Part shown: piece by piece, positions 12,709-24,357 of the stretch
Position numbering within the stretch: position 1 is the first letter of the stretch
Layout of the letters: every line of letters begins with the position of its first letter
Notes under the pieces: generated by a model
What the model saw: the letters and a program-made list of their open reading frames with translations, nothing else
What the model was told of the DNA's origin: nothing
Database searches by the model: none
Program-made: the position numbers and the translations under genes
Source: Phragmites australis
Lineage: Eukaryota; Streptophyta; Magnoliopsida; Poales; Poaceae
Reading direction: 5' to 3'
Length of the DNA: 64,000 nt
Assembly: GCF_958298935.1 (NCBI RefSeq)
Contig: NC_084922.1
Location: 14,820,501-14,884,500 of the forward strand

Positions 12709-15088
12709 TTTACAAAAATGTTTGCCCATTGTAATTTTTTCCAAAAAGAATGGTGAAGCTCATGTGTAAATTTAACCCCTTTGCTTTTTTGTACCAGGAG
12801 GAAAGTTGCCCTCAGATTCACTGAGACCAGCAGGTCCTACTACATTTTTACAGCTAACTCACCAGCTCACACAGCTAAACCGTTTCGACAGCATTATTAG
12901 CAGCTTTGAAAACCTGGTAGTGGAAGTGTGTGATGATAGCAGATGCTCATGGAACTGAACATGGACCTATTAGTCCAGGACGGAGAAGGATATGTTGCTT
13001 TTGGGTTCTTATTAACAGCCAGGACTTATCTACATTCTGGGAACTGGAGGTTACTGTTATTGAATTATGCACTTGTCACCATCATTGATTTGAATACAAT
13101 ACCAAATCAGTAATGCCTCAAATTCCAAATTCATCAAGAAAGCCAAGAGATCTACCTTGTGTTTGGTAACGTCCTGCTGAAGGGTGGTAGATCTACCTTT
13201 AGTGGCTAAAATACTGAAGTCCCATGTTGTACTCCAACCATCTTTGGCTGCTGAGACAATACCAATCTGTAGTCGTCGGTGATTGAATAAGCATATTCCA
13301 TTCCTGCAAAACAGCAAAAGTATATTGAACTGCAAATTCGTTCCTGTAAAGAAAAAAATTACTTTTGAGTCCTTTTTGACAGAATGCAACTTCAATAATT
13401 GAAGCCAAGATCATTGTTGGTACTTTAACAAGATAGGCTAATTAACACCAGTTCAGTGCCACCAGAACACTAAGTAATTGCAATATCCTTTGTGCATGTC
13501 AATTATATGATAAAGAGAGGATTTTATGGTAGCAAAGGCAATTAGCCAACCAAACTGTCGCATTGACAAATTACACTTCAGTAAATAAACTAACAATATA
13601 GCTCTAGATCTTTGACTGCGACTATATATGCTAGCTTTGGAAATCTACAATGGAACTCGAGACTTTATGCCACAGTCTTCATATGCTATAAAAGCAATAT
13701 CCCATCCAGTACTCCAAGTAAAGAAGTGGCCCTACTCAAGCACTTGGTGCCAAAGTAGTCTACAAGACCCAGGTGTTTACATGCAATGTTTACATATTGC
13801 TTTTCAGCATAACAGATAATGCAGTTCAGAGGATTTGCAATGCAAATGACTAAATCTCCACAACAGAAATGTAAAGCCAACAGAAATGGACCAATGACGA
13901 TTAAATTAGAGCAAATTCGCCTTCATTGCAGTTCCAGCAACCGCAGTTCCTTCAGCGAGATGCGAACCAGCTAAGCTCTAATTTAAATCGTCAACCACCT
14001 AGCAGTTCCTTCATAAGGGCAGTGACGCAAATCAATTGTCAGATCTAAACCTTTTTAGTGGTGTAAGTAGAACATCACACTCATGCAAACTTAGCTATTG
14101 CGAAAGGTGCGGAGTTCAAGTGAACTGTATTCTCTAACTTTTTAAAACCAGAGGAGAGAATTCTTCTTAAGAGAATCTGACACTGCTAATTTCTTTGTTC
14201 TCTTTGTAGATTGAGAAGATAGGTACCCATGGATAAGCAAATTATGAAACGGCAGTAAAACAGAGGGCAAGCGATTTATCTACAGGGGAGATCAATTTGA
14301 CGAAGGACTAAGCGACACACAGTTTTCCGAAGAATAATTGTGGAAAGTAATATACTATGCACCAATGCATCACGCAAAAAAAAGGTACTACCTAGAGTTA
14401 CTCAAACTAACCAGCCATCGTAATCAAGAACTTAAGAAGCATAATCAAATGAAGGGGCCCTGATTGTAGCAGATCAAAGGAGAATACCTTAGAAGCGGAT
14501 GAAGTGGACCTTGGGAGGAGCAGGGGCGGGCGGCAGCACGGGGTGGCTTAGGGAGACCTGCGGCTGCGGCGGCGGCGGCGTGGAGAGGTGGAGGCTAGAG
14601 GAGCTGTCGTCCATGGCGGTGCGTGACGGATGAGGATGGAATTGGACTGGGAGAGACGGGGAGGATTGCGGGGGAGGTCGCCACCGCGGCGCGATCGGTG
14701 CAACGCTAGGGTTGCCTGGTTTTTCACGGTGCTAGCGATCCCCTTTTGCTGTTGCGGCTCCTGCTCCTACTGCGGCGGCCGCAAGGGGAGTAGTACCGGG
14801 ACGCGGAGCGCGTTGGGGATGGGGGAAGGGGAGAGGCGGCGCTTGCGTGGCGGGAGAGGCGACGACGACGAGAGGGCGGGGGCGGGGTTGGTGGCGTCGG
14901 AGCTGGGGTTGGGGATTTCGGCGGATCGGGAGGAGGGATCGAGAGGAGAATAGGTGATGCGAAGGATCCGCGAGGTATCGTGCGGTCGAGGAGATGGGCA
15001 GAGGAGGGATCGAGAGGAGATCGTGCTGGCTAGCGGTGGATGGGGTGGCGGAGGAATCGTAGAGGAATATTCTGGCAGAACAACATGC
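12709..15088. repeat. Tandem duplication, copy 2 (2380 bp)
   Basis: Second copy of the unit, directly abutting copy 1. It ends at 15088; the sequence then continues tttacaactttttt into the proposed Helitron 5' terminus, 33 bases further on. Same content and orientation as copy 1. Confidence 0.95.
14488..14615 (-). CDS. Short proline-rich ORF in duplication copy 2
   Basis: Identical counterpart, 2380 bp to the right, of the 42-codon ORF at 12108-12235 (ATG at 14615). Its nearest upstream promoter-like block (14620-15060) is also duplicated, so both copies could be transcribed. Product unknown. Confidence 0.3.
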
Positions 15089-15122
15089 TTTACAACTTTT
15101 TTAAGTAGGGGAGAGGGGGAGA

Positions 15123-16263
15123 TGTAATCCTAAGCAGGTAATGTTAGTCACTCCGATTCATTGACAACTGAAAAATGAACGCTCAAGGTAACCCTCGTGG
15201 TTGCATGGATCGAGGAATCACATCTGCGAGACAAGCTTGGCTCGGGCATGGGAAAGTGGGGCTTCGTTGATATTTCGGTAACTGAAATCGAGAATGTTTG
15301 GAACATAAGACTTTTATATGAATTTCCCATAAAACATTTTGATTTCTAAGGTACATTCAAGCCTTCCAAAAAGGGGTTCAAACCTATGCCCGTGGATTAT
15401 ACCTCAGGTAAAATTAGAAGTCATTAATGCCACTCCTAACTAAACCAAGTAGGCTTGAAGGGAATAGATAATTTTGTAGTCTTTGGTATTAAAGGTCGGA
15501 AAGGAAATGATTTTGAATGAAATATGAAATTTGGACATAATGGAAGTTGAGCGATCATTTAGATTTTTTTAAAAGGAAAATAACTATGAAGTAGGGGCGG
15601 AGCTATGTGAGGGCAAAGGGGCCATGGCTCCTCCTCAAAATTGCAAATCTTTAGAGGAATTATTGAGCATCTGATTTAATTAGATAATTAAACATAGAAA
15701 CGGCCACCCCTTCCTAATGCAGTTCATCCTCTTTTAAGTGTTAGTGCCTTCTTAATCCGTAGTGAAGCTCTGCCATTGGTATGAGGTGGTGCACATTCTG
15801 ATGAGTCCAGCTGCAATCGTTTAATTTTTTTTTCCTCCAAAAAAACCTGTTCCACCCCTAGCCTTGACGGCCTTGATATTTAGGGAGCATGGTCAACATA
15901 GGTTTTATCAAAAAAAAAAGTGCGTTTTACAACTCTATGACTTGGCTGAAAGTCATGTAGGTTTTTGAGTTGTTGAGTTTCAATTCAACAATTCACTGTC
16001 CACAAGAAAAATCGCTAGTGGATTCGTTTGACTTGTGCATGTCCGGCTGTCTAGTGGATTCGTTTGACTTGTGCATGTCCGGCTGGCGGCCGGAATTCAA
16101 TAGCCAACCCCCGTACGCGTCAGCATGTATTTGCAGGCCACTGCAGTTTCCAATCTTCTGCGAACCTTTGACCGGCCGCTGGGTGACGGCTAGCGACCGG
16201 TTTTGGAACATACGCAGACCCACTTACCCTTAGCTAGGCCGTAACTTTGTGTAAGAACATCTC
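15123..16263. other. Intergenic DNA between the Helitron end and MULE A
   Basis: No gene recognised. It holds a 36-bp perfect-looking tandem duplication at 16015-16086 (ctagtggattcgtttgactt repeated). A weakly gene-like stretch has no family match by eye. The last nine bases (16255-16263, gaacatctc) are the left target duplication of MULE A. Confidence 0.5.
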
Positions 16264-16419
16264 GGTAAAAATAAAAAAAATAGTCAACATATATCATAAA
16301 TCTAGTACTCATATTCAGTACCTCAAATTAAAAAAAACTTTAGAACAGTGGACCTCGGACCATATTGAGGTGCCGAATATAAGCAATAACATTATATTCG
16401 GTATCTCAGGTGCCGAAAA

Positions 16420-16685
16420 TAAGAGAGCGCTTGTGAGGAGTAGCATCAATGCATGCACGAGCAGTAGCACGAGAGGAGAGCAGAAGCGCGAGTAAAGGAG
16501 GAGAGGAGAGGAGAAGCAACAGCGCAGCGTGTGAAGAGAAGAGGAGAGGAGAAGCAGGGTGATGTAAGGAGTAGCAGCAGCGTGAGGAGAGTAGAATCAG
16601 CCCGAGGCGAGGAGGAGCAGCAGCGTGAGAAGAGGAGAATCAGCCTGAGGTGAGGAGGAGCAGAAGCGCGATATACAGTAAGTAA
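16420..16685 (+). repeat. GA-rich degenerate repeat leader of MULE A
   Basis: Purine-rich repeats built from gaggagaagcag and agcagcagcgtgag words, followed by a donor-like cagtaagtaa. The same leader occurs in MULE C (36225-36350) and, inverted, in MULE B (34380-34510), so it belongs to the family. Probably the transposase 5' UTR with a donor at its end; inference. Confidence 0.6.
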
Positions 16686-17423
16686 TTAAATTATGTTTTT
16701 AATTAGTATGTGCAGCAATAATAGTAATTAGAGTAAGTAGAGTGTTTAATCCGTTTAATTATATTTGTTCAATTATTTTCTTAGTTTGATTATATGAATA
16801 TACTTATTTGCTTAGTTAGTGTAATAGTAATTAGTGTGAATTTATATAATAGTAATTAGCGTGATGTTGTGTAATAGTAATTGTTTGTTTAGGTTAGTAG
16901 ATTGTATAAGTAATTAGCGTGAATTTGATTAGTAAAAATCTTGGATTGGACAGAAAGATTCGATTTAAGTCACAATGCACTGATAAATTGTCAAATTGAT
17001 TTTTTTAATTAATAGTGGTGTGCATCGGTTTAATTAGTTTTTTAATACAATCTATTAACATAGTGATGCACACATGAACTTCTAGCCTTAGTTAAATAAA
17101 AGAAGCAGCTATGAAGTAAAATAGAGGAATATTTTAGTGTCTTGTACTCACCGTAGACTCCATTACTCCTCTCAGCTAACTCAGCATAAAAAAATCTATG
17201 AATAGGTTTATAGTGCAGTGTCAATTTACAATGAGATTGAATATTTTCTCAATATAACTTTCATGTTAGTTCAAATAATATTTTAATTCAATATTGAATA
17301 TTAATTATTTCATTTTTATTCAATAATGATGATTAATTAGTATTGTTAATTACTTAAATATTTAGCATGTGTATCATGCAAATATTTAAGTAGTAATTTT
17401 ATTAGATGCAACTTTTGTTTAGC

Positions 17424-18663
17424 AGATACGGTATGAATTTTCATGTTTATTATGGAGAACATCCCGCAATTTTGCACGGGAGGCTCGTAACAATTCAGAA
17501 CTGCCAGCACATAGAGAGTTCGATTGAGGTACCTAATAACCTAGATGATCTAAAATAACATGTTATGAGCCTTTTGTGTGTAAACCAACAATCTCATATT
17601 GTTGTCCTGGAGGGTGTGCAGCCACGAGTTGTTCCAAACAGCTCGGTCATTTGTACTCATGCAAGGCATTAGAGGAAAACTTTGATATGGGGGTGTGCGT
17701 AAAAATAGTGCCACGACTAGTGAATAGTGATGCAGTGACTACCATCGAAAGATCAGACCAGCAAGTGATGCATGAAGAGGATGGAGGAAATATAGGGGAG
17801 GATAGTTCTGGTAGGGAGTGAGCTAGAGTGGACGCTTCTGATGTAGATGTAGGATGTATGGATGATGAAACTGGTGGTAGCGGGGATGAAGAAGAAGCTG
17901 ACAATGATAACCCAGTGCTAGCGATCCAGTACTTTCATGGTGCTAGTTTGCTAGATTGTGCCATCGTTGAGTATAACACCTTATCTAACTAGGGGTACCA
18001 GAATAGGGACATCCAGGCCGGGCAACAGTTTCGTAAAAGGGGGAAGGTCATCCACTTTATTACCAACTATGATGTAATAAAAAGAAAGGTACCACAAGTG
18101 CGCCCGGTCTAACCCTACGGAGTATGAGGTCATGTGTATCAAGCACCCGATTTGTCCTTACTTCGTACGATCACATAAGCCAAAATATGAGAACTATTTT
18201 GTGATCAGTAGACACACCCCACATACATGCAGTAAAGAGGCTATTATGAATGTGAGCCACGCCGTTGATGTGAGATTCATAGCTCAACTCCTCATCACCC
18301 TTGGTGGCACAAACATTTGTTTATTGCCAAATGGAGGAGGTGTAGACTATGACGCGTATGCTGATCAATTATCACACTGCGTGGCGAGCGAAGCAGAAGG
18401 CATTGAAGATGATGTTTGGAAGCTTCAAGGAGTCTTACAACTATGCTCTAAGGCTACTGCAGAAGATTACCATGACGAATCTAGGGACTCAGTGGGTGAT
18501 GGTGGATGAGTCAATCAAGCTAGAGTATGGGTCATACAGCACCACTGATCGAGACCTCATTAGGTTATTCTAGTCCTTTGGATAATACATCGAAGCTTTC
18601 AGACATTGTAGAACAATTCTATATGTCAATGCCACATTTCTGAGTGGCAAGTACCATGGTACC
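17424..18663 (+). pseudogene. MULE A transposase, N-terminal part only
   Basis: Decayed MURA-type transposase. After an acceptor (tttagcag) the frame reads as in copies B and C: YYGEHPAILHGRL, an acidic stretch, then VMCIKHPICPYFVRSHKPKY, ISRHTPHTCSKEAIMN, VDVRFIAQLLITLGG and SYNYALRLLQKITMTN. Frameshifts occur within it (for example around 18345) and the Trp expected after LIRLF is a stop (18572). Homology ends in the segment of the first catalytic Asp (VNATFLSGKY, Asp itself replaced by Asn) at the hAT insertion. Non-functional. Confidence 0.8.
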
Positions 18664-19451
18664 CAAAGATGTCCAAATGGGCTAATCGGGCCGACCCGGC
18701 ACGGGCCAAGCTCGGCACGGCCAATAGGCCCATTTATTGTAACAAGCCGTGCCGTGTCGGCCCGCGTGCCGAGTCATCGGCCCACGGCACGGCCCAGCTT
18801 TCACCGTGCCGTGCCGGGCCGGCCCACGGCATGGTCGGCACGACGAGCCCGGCCGGCACGATGGGCCCATTCGGCATGACAGGCCCGGCCAGCACGGTGG
18901 AGGCACAACGGGCCAGTTTGGCACGACGAGCCCGACCGTCACTGTAGAGGCACGACGGGCCAGGTCGGCATGGTGGAGGCACGACGGGCCCGGCCGGTAC
19001 GATAGAGGCACGCTCGGCTCGCCAGCACTCCGAAAATAGGAAAAAATAAAAAATAATAGCTAAAAAATTCCAAAAAATCAATAAAAATATAGAAAATAAA
19101 TAAATAAGAGCTTTATTTATTGGTTGCCTCGTTAAAAACCTATCTACTAGAAGGAAAAAAGAGTACAACCTATGATTATGCTCTAAAAATTATATGGTTT
19201 CATTAGAAATCCTATAATTTTGCTTGCAATATTCAATATGCTTCCTCAAGTGTCCCGTTCTATTTGGAGATCTGGCACCTAATTAATTACTGCATATATT
19301 ACACTTAGCAAATCTTACCTGTTCCCCGTTAATTTCTCTAAAGACCTTTTCAAAATGTTGCCACAACCATGACCATGCACGCGAGTTCTCGGCGTCTTGA
19401 TCCATGAATTGAAATATGGAATTGATTTCTTGATGTGAAGCGGCTACCCAT
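18664..19451 (-). mobile_element. hAT transposon remnant with GC-rich subterminal repeats and BED finger
   Basis: Starts CAAAGATGTCCAAATGGGC, a hAT-style terminus, inserted into the MULE transposase just after ggtacc. Then comes about 350 bp of cggcacg/cgggcc subterminal repeats, typical of grass hAT elements, and an AT-rich part. A minus-strand fragment (about 19412-19280) reads SRAWSWLWQHFEKVF then VRFAKCNICS, the start of a BED zinc finger. The opposite TIR is absent: the sequence switches directly to MULE 3' DNA at about 19452, so the right end and the MULE centre were deleted together. Long ORFs across the GC-rich part are compositional. Confidence 0.65.
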
Positions 19452-19750
19452 CTGAGGCCTACAACTCTAGGGGACATTGATGACCCTGAAGATGGTGGAT
19501 TTGCTTGTACCCATCCTTGCAACTACCCATCACCACCTCGGAGACGACAACCATCTTACCCTGACAGCGATGACGATTTTATGCCACAATGACGCCTCCC
19601 TCTGAGGCCTACAACTCTAGGGGACACTGATGACCCTGAAGATGGTGGATTTGCTTGTACCCGTCCTTGCAACTACCCATCACCACCTCGGAGATGACAA
19701 CCATCTTACCCTGACAGCATTGACTGGCATAATGAGCATTCTTCCACTAT
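19452..19750 (+). repeat. 150-bp tandem duplication in MULE A 3' coding remains
   Basis: The segment beginning ctgaggcctacaactctagg at 19452 repeats at 19602 with few changes. Its content matches MULE C at about 44530-44720 and MULE B (minus) at about 28500-28760, where it is single. It is therefore a copy-A-specific duplication in the C-terminal coding remains. Confidence 0.85.
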
Positions 19751-19979
19751 TTTTTGTAGGTACTTTCCTTTGCCATCTTGAGATGATCTAGGTATTCGAC
19801 ATCTATGCACTATGAACTATGAAAATGCTCATGAAAAGTCATAACTCCATATATATCATTCCCCCTCTATACAAATAGACATGTACAAATCGATTATTGC
19901 TGCTGAGACCCGTGGCCTTATCCTTTCTTCTATAGTACCACACATCTTTCTCTCTCTGCTGTAACATCGTTCAAAACAT

Positions 19980-21500
19980 CAAATGCAAACACAAACTGCT
20001 GCAACCACACCCTACTGCCAGCACAACACCTCTGTTGTGAGTCAGGCTTTAGACATGAAGTGACCACATGACACAGCTTGAAGCATGAAATGACAACACC
20101 CTACTGCCAGCACAACATCTTTGTCATGACTCACACTTTAGCCAGGAAGTGACCACACGACTCACCTTTAACCATGAAATGACAACACCTCTGTCCTGAC
20201 TAATGCTTCATACATGAACTGATCACATGGCTCAACTTTAACCATTCACATCGGATTCCATCAAGCATGCCTCAGGTTTGATGTTAGTCACAATTCTGAC
20301 AATTACGAGACATATCTGCTCCATGAATTGCTTGACCTTGATGTTAGTGACTACTCTGATACTTCTACATACCAAGTTTGACACTCATGTGACTGAGCAT
20401 AATAGTCAAAACATTCGGAGGAATGGATGGTTGCACCATTGAAGTCCTTTAGCAAGGTCATATGCACAAAGACAAATCAACAACACGAATCTACTCTCCA
20501 AGTAAACCTAGCCATGCTGGGGTACCACATGTTCTTTCTTTACATTGTTTTGCAAATTAGATGCAATCAGACGTATACTAAACTTTATATAAATATCATT
20601 TATCATTGAGTAAAAAGGCATCACCGTTAAAGGCTCCAAACAAGAACATGGTGCTTTAGACATTAAGTGACCACACGACGCAGCTTTAAGCATGAAATGA
20701 CAGCACCCCTGTTGACAGTACAACATCTCTGTCGTGAATCACACTGTACACACGAAGTGACCACATGGCATATCTTTAAGCATGAAATGACAACACCACT
20801 GTCATGAGTCAATCTTTAGAAAAGAAGTGACCACACGTCTTAGCTTTAACTCTGAAATAACAACACCTTTGTCCTAATGTAGGCTTTAGACACACCAATG
20901 CTTGTGCTAGTGTCCTCTTTTGACTAATGTTGTAGCACAAGCACCTTGGGGACTGGCATAGACTGGGGTTATATCACCAGCACCTTGAGAACTAACATTA
21001 ATTGCAGCTGTAGCATGAACCATGTGATTGTATGAACCATTCAACACACAATGATTGCTTGCTTTAGGATGAATGCTTAAAGTAGCCTTTGACTTTGGAT
21101 TAAGATCAAAGTGATAGATGTTACTTTCACACCCACTAAAAAATCTATTCTTCGAGCAAATAGGCCTCCAAAATCATGCAGTCACAGGCAACTACAACAA
21201 ATTCTCAATCTTCAGGGACAATATTAGTTATAAGAGGATACCAGCACAGCATCTCGGTCTTGAATCAAGCTTTAGACATGAAGTGACTACACGATGAGCT
21301 TTAAGCATTAAATGACAACACCTGTATCGTGAGACACCCTTTAGACACGAAATAACAGCACGACTCAGCTTTAACCACGAAATGACAACACCTCAGTCGT
21401 GAGTCAATCTTTAGACAAGAAGTGACTATACGATGTAGCTTTAACTATGAAATGACAACACCTCTATCATGAGTCATGCAATAGACATGAAGTGACTACA
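19980..21500. repeat. Degenerate minisatellite of MULE A, about 75-bp unit
   Basis: Diverged tandem units with the scheme cctctgtcgtgagtca - ctttagacatgaagtgacca - cacgac.cagctttaa - catgaaatgacaacac. The array is interrupted (about 20270-20620 and 20880-21230) by less repetitive DNA. The same array, with the same interruptions, occurs in MULE C at 45040-45960, so it was present before the copies separated. No coding frame. Confidence 0.85.
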
Positions 21501-21776
21501 CGGCTCAGCTTTCATAGGAATCCATACCTCCATGCAAAGACAACAATAACTCATGCTGAACTTTTACAGAATGAAATGACCACACCAAGGAATAGCTTTC
21601 GCAGGGAATCTCTGCAAAGCATCAGTACCACAACTTTTTCAGCTTTCACAGGGAATCCATACCCCAGCCCCCAACCAAGCCCTTTCACTCAGTCCATGCA
21701 CCAGCCTCCAGCCATCATAAATAACCCCACCCTCATCCATGGATAGATCAGTCCTTCCTCAGCTCTCTCAACTGCA

Positions 21777-22258
21777 ATGTCTTTCTCAGCTCCACCAAGC
21801 TCACCCAAAAACATTGGAGGATTTTCATCCCTAGGGGTCAAACTGTCAATGTGCTTCTGTGGTGACCCTTGTACGCTTCGCGAGTCCCAGGACATCTCTT
21901 ACACCTATGGTCTACGCTTCTTCATATGTGCCAACTACCGATACGACAAGCCTCGACATGAACCGTACGAGTACCCACCGGTATAGCGACATATATTTCA
22001 CTCGTGTGGCACTTTCCATATGATTTTATGCACTGTCTTACTAATCTTTCACATTCTTTCATTTTTCTAGTCTCCTCCATCTCTCTATGACTTCAAAGAA
22101 TGGCTGGATATGGAGCAAAGTGACGATCGGAAGCAGTGGGTCTAAATGAGCATACGATAGAGGAGAGAAGCGTACAAACATCGGGAGTACGAGCAATAGC
22201 AGGAGGAACTTCGGCTTAAGCGTCAGGAGGAGGAAGGGAAAATATCCCAGGTGCACTG
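21777..22258 (+). pseudogene. GRF-type zinc-finger ORF of MULE A, two exons
   Basis: Exon 1 (21777-21986) starts MSFSAPPSSPKNIGGF and carries CFCGDPCTLRES followed by YGLRFFICAN, the CxCG...GRFFxC arrangement of GRF zinc fingers. A second exon follows the acceptor tttttctag (from 22069): SPPSLYDFKEWLDMEQSDD, then basic and glutamate-rich sequence. An internal stop follows KQWV in exon 2. The related ORF in MULE C (46190-46790) is organised in the same way. GRF modules bind nucleic acid in other proteins; the role here is unknown. Confidence 0.6.
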
Positions 22259-22296
22259 AGTAGGGAGAATCTTTTGTAACCCGGTCTATTCCAAGG

Positions 22297-22408
22297 TTTT
22301 TTCGGAATTTAAGGTACCGAATATGAGTACTAAATTTGTAAATACACCAGTATGTTGTCTATTTTAGCAAATGTGTCGGCGTATGTTGTCTATTTTTCCA
22401 TCTTTGCC
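22297..22408 (-). repeat. Internal right-end TIR within MULE A
   Basis: Reads in reverse complement as GGCAAAGATGGAAAAATAG ... TTTAGTACTCATATTCGGTA. This matches the left TIR at 16264-16345 better than the outer right end does (shared TAGTACTCATATTC.GTACCT). It marks a second potential 3' boundary 738 bp inside the element. Confidence 0.7.
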
Positions 22409-22547
22409 TCTCAAATGATGGCCTTGTGCTAAAAACAAACATGTGAAGACAAAGCATTTTTTATCATTTCATGTTGAATTATTTTTATTCAAATTGAATT
22501 AAAAAGAGAATAGCACATGAAATGATAAAAAAAAGCATATAAATGGA

Positions 22548-22851
22548 GCATTACAAGGAACTCACTTTTTCACCAAATAACATAGGGTCGAAAACATTTT
22601 TATAAATTAGTACATCATATGAGAAGAATATTAGTGAATTTTTATAATTTTTGAAAATTTATTTTAGGCATTTAATATTTCTAGAATTTATAAAAGTTTA
22701 CTTATTTGGAGAATTTTAATTAAATATTGGCTCATGCTTTTTGGATTAAACCAATTAAAATAGGTTGCTAGTGATCTCTAGTTTGCTCATAAAAATATTT
22801 ATAATTTTTGGACTATTTTTACTAAAAAAATCGTGAGTTAAATAAAAAAAA
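22548..22851. repeat. Dispersed AT-rich repeat, copy 1
   Basis: From gcattacaaggaactcac to gttaaataaaaaaa. It matches 24521-24777 over most of its length, with small indels. It lies between the inner and outer right ends of MULE A; copy 2 lies in a Tourist-like element. Origin unknown. Confidence 0.75.
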
Positions 22852-23155
22852 CTTGTACTTTTTTGACTTCTTAGCTTCTACGGTATCTTTCTAGCTTCTC
22901 ACGAGCCCGACGCAAGGCAGAGGCCGTATTCGGCACCTGAGATGCCGAATACGGGACTGTTCACCGTTTTCGGCATCTCAGGTGCCGAATATAGTGGGAT
23001 TGGTCTTTTTTCGGTGTTTGAGGTACCAAATTCGGGTTTTCGGATTTTGAGGTGCCGAATACAAGTGCTAAATTTGCATATACGCCGATCTGTTGTCTAT
23101 TTTAGTAAATACACCGATATATGTTGCCTATTTTTACATTTTTACTGGACATCTC

Positions 23156-24354
23156 TAATGGTTAGAGATATCTATTATTTCTTAATTGAAAAATTATATT
23201 TTTAGTATTGTAACTAGCACGAGTCTTCATATATCATAGAGAAAAGAGAAAAACAAGTACTAGGTATTGAAGAGAAGAGATAAAGAACTATCACTTGCAA
23301 GTCACCTTAGCATCGCTCTTCTTTACAAGATATGAGGAATTATGAACAACGAAACTCATATAAATTTTAAGAAGTATGTTCTTTCAGCTAAAAGCTAGTA
23401 TTTATCCTTTAAGAACCGAGCGTAGCTAGCTTCGACGACGTTCAGGCAGCCCACGTAGGTTCTATCCCAGATACGTTCATTATGTGTCTTTCGAGAATTT
23501 ATTCTTCAAAGGAGAACCGAGTGTCTACTTGGTTGGTAGAGATAGCTAACGAGTTACATGTCTGTTTAGATTTAAACGTGTCTATTTTTTTTCTTAGTTA
23601 TATTCGGAGTAGCGGGTCCTATGTAATTCAAAAAGAACTTTGCATAACTTTTTGTTTAAATAATTTTGATGACCTCGACGACTTATTTTAGTATCAATCC
23701 ATTAAGATATCAGTTCGTAGGATCACAGAATGATATGCAAAGAACGTGACCGTCGGATCTTATCTTACAAAACAGAAGTATGACAACGTAAGGGGTCGCG
23801 ATCCGAGACATCGACAAAAGGAGATGAGCATTCGTGTTACACTGGTCACTTATCCGCTTGTTCTGCGACTTTTTCCCTCCTGTGTGCGGCCACTGCAATT
23901 GACCCCGCCGTGGGTAGACGACGTGCTACGTGCACGTTTTGTAACATAAACTCTCTTTCCCTTTGATTGAATGGCACAGTTCCTGCCATTTGCGTTAGAA
24001 AAGAATAAATGTTTCAATAAGGGTATATTGTTAGTTGTAGTAGTTTGGTTAATGTTGAATTACGATGCCAGGTGTTTTGTAAGGGAACGTCGGTAAAAAA
24101 AAGGTGTCAAGTATTAAGAACTAATTGAGTACTTCTCTTACGTCAGTAAAGGCATGTTTGAATCCCTTGTCGCCGCTTGGTTTGTCTGGTTGAGCAAGAA
24201 ATCAGACGTTTGGTTGTATTGCTTAATGTCTCGATGTCTACTTTTTCAGAATTTATTTTGTTAGCTTAAATGATTCAAAGTCGCTCTCTAATGACAAGAT
24301 TAGTATTGCTGAGTGAGACGAGATGAGCTCGACTATCAAACCAATCAAACACGA
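23156..24354. other. Intergenic DNA right of MULE A
   Basis: No gene recognised on either strand. The last 200 bp may be a further small MITE: it ends aaaccaatcaaacacga directly before the Tourist-like element at 24358, with a possible matching start near 24150 (ggcatgtttgaatccc). Confidence 0.4.
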
Positions 24355-24357
24355 TTA

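Larger units (their letters stand above)
1..15122 (-). mobile_element. Autonomous-type Helitron, decayed; 3' end outside window
   Basis: Rolling-circle transposon read on the minus strand. Seen: a Rep/helicase gene (9965-3882) followed downstream by an RPA-like OB-fold gene (697 to the left edge), the usual order of plant Helitrons. The proposed 5' terminus is at 15122, where the minus strand reads A|TCTCCCCCTCTCCCC then CTACTTAAAAAAG, fitting the family's TC start after a host A. Helitrons make no target duplication, so this end is inferred from sequence style only. The 3' CTRR end and its hairpin lie left of base 1. Between the 5' end and the Rep gene sit two 2380-bp tandem copies of foreign-looking DNA. 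Presence of a Helitron is certain; the 5' boundary is tentative. Confidence 0.75.
16264..23146 (+). mobile_element. MULE copy A (6883 bp), deleted, with nested hAT remnant
   Basis: Left TIR starts GGTAAAAATAAAAAAAATAG at 16264; right end ...CTATTTTTACATTTTTACT at 23146. Flanks gaacatctc (16255-16263) and ggacatctc (23147-23155) match 8/9, the 9-bp target duplication expected for Mutator-like elements. Order inside: GA-rich leader (16420-16680), transposase N-terminal pseudogene (17424-18663), hAT remnant (18664-19451), C-terminal remains (19452-19830), minisatellite (about 19980-21500), GRF ORF (21777-22258). A second right-end-like TIR stops at 22408, so the 3' side is compound. The transposase core, SWIM and PMD are missing. 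It cannot move itself. Confidence 0.85.

Noticed and set aside
18669..19168. ORFs on both strands in the ggcacgg-rich segment
   Set aside because: Subterminal repeats of a hAT element; similar open frames on both strands reflect lack of A/T, not coding.
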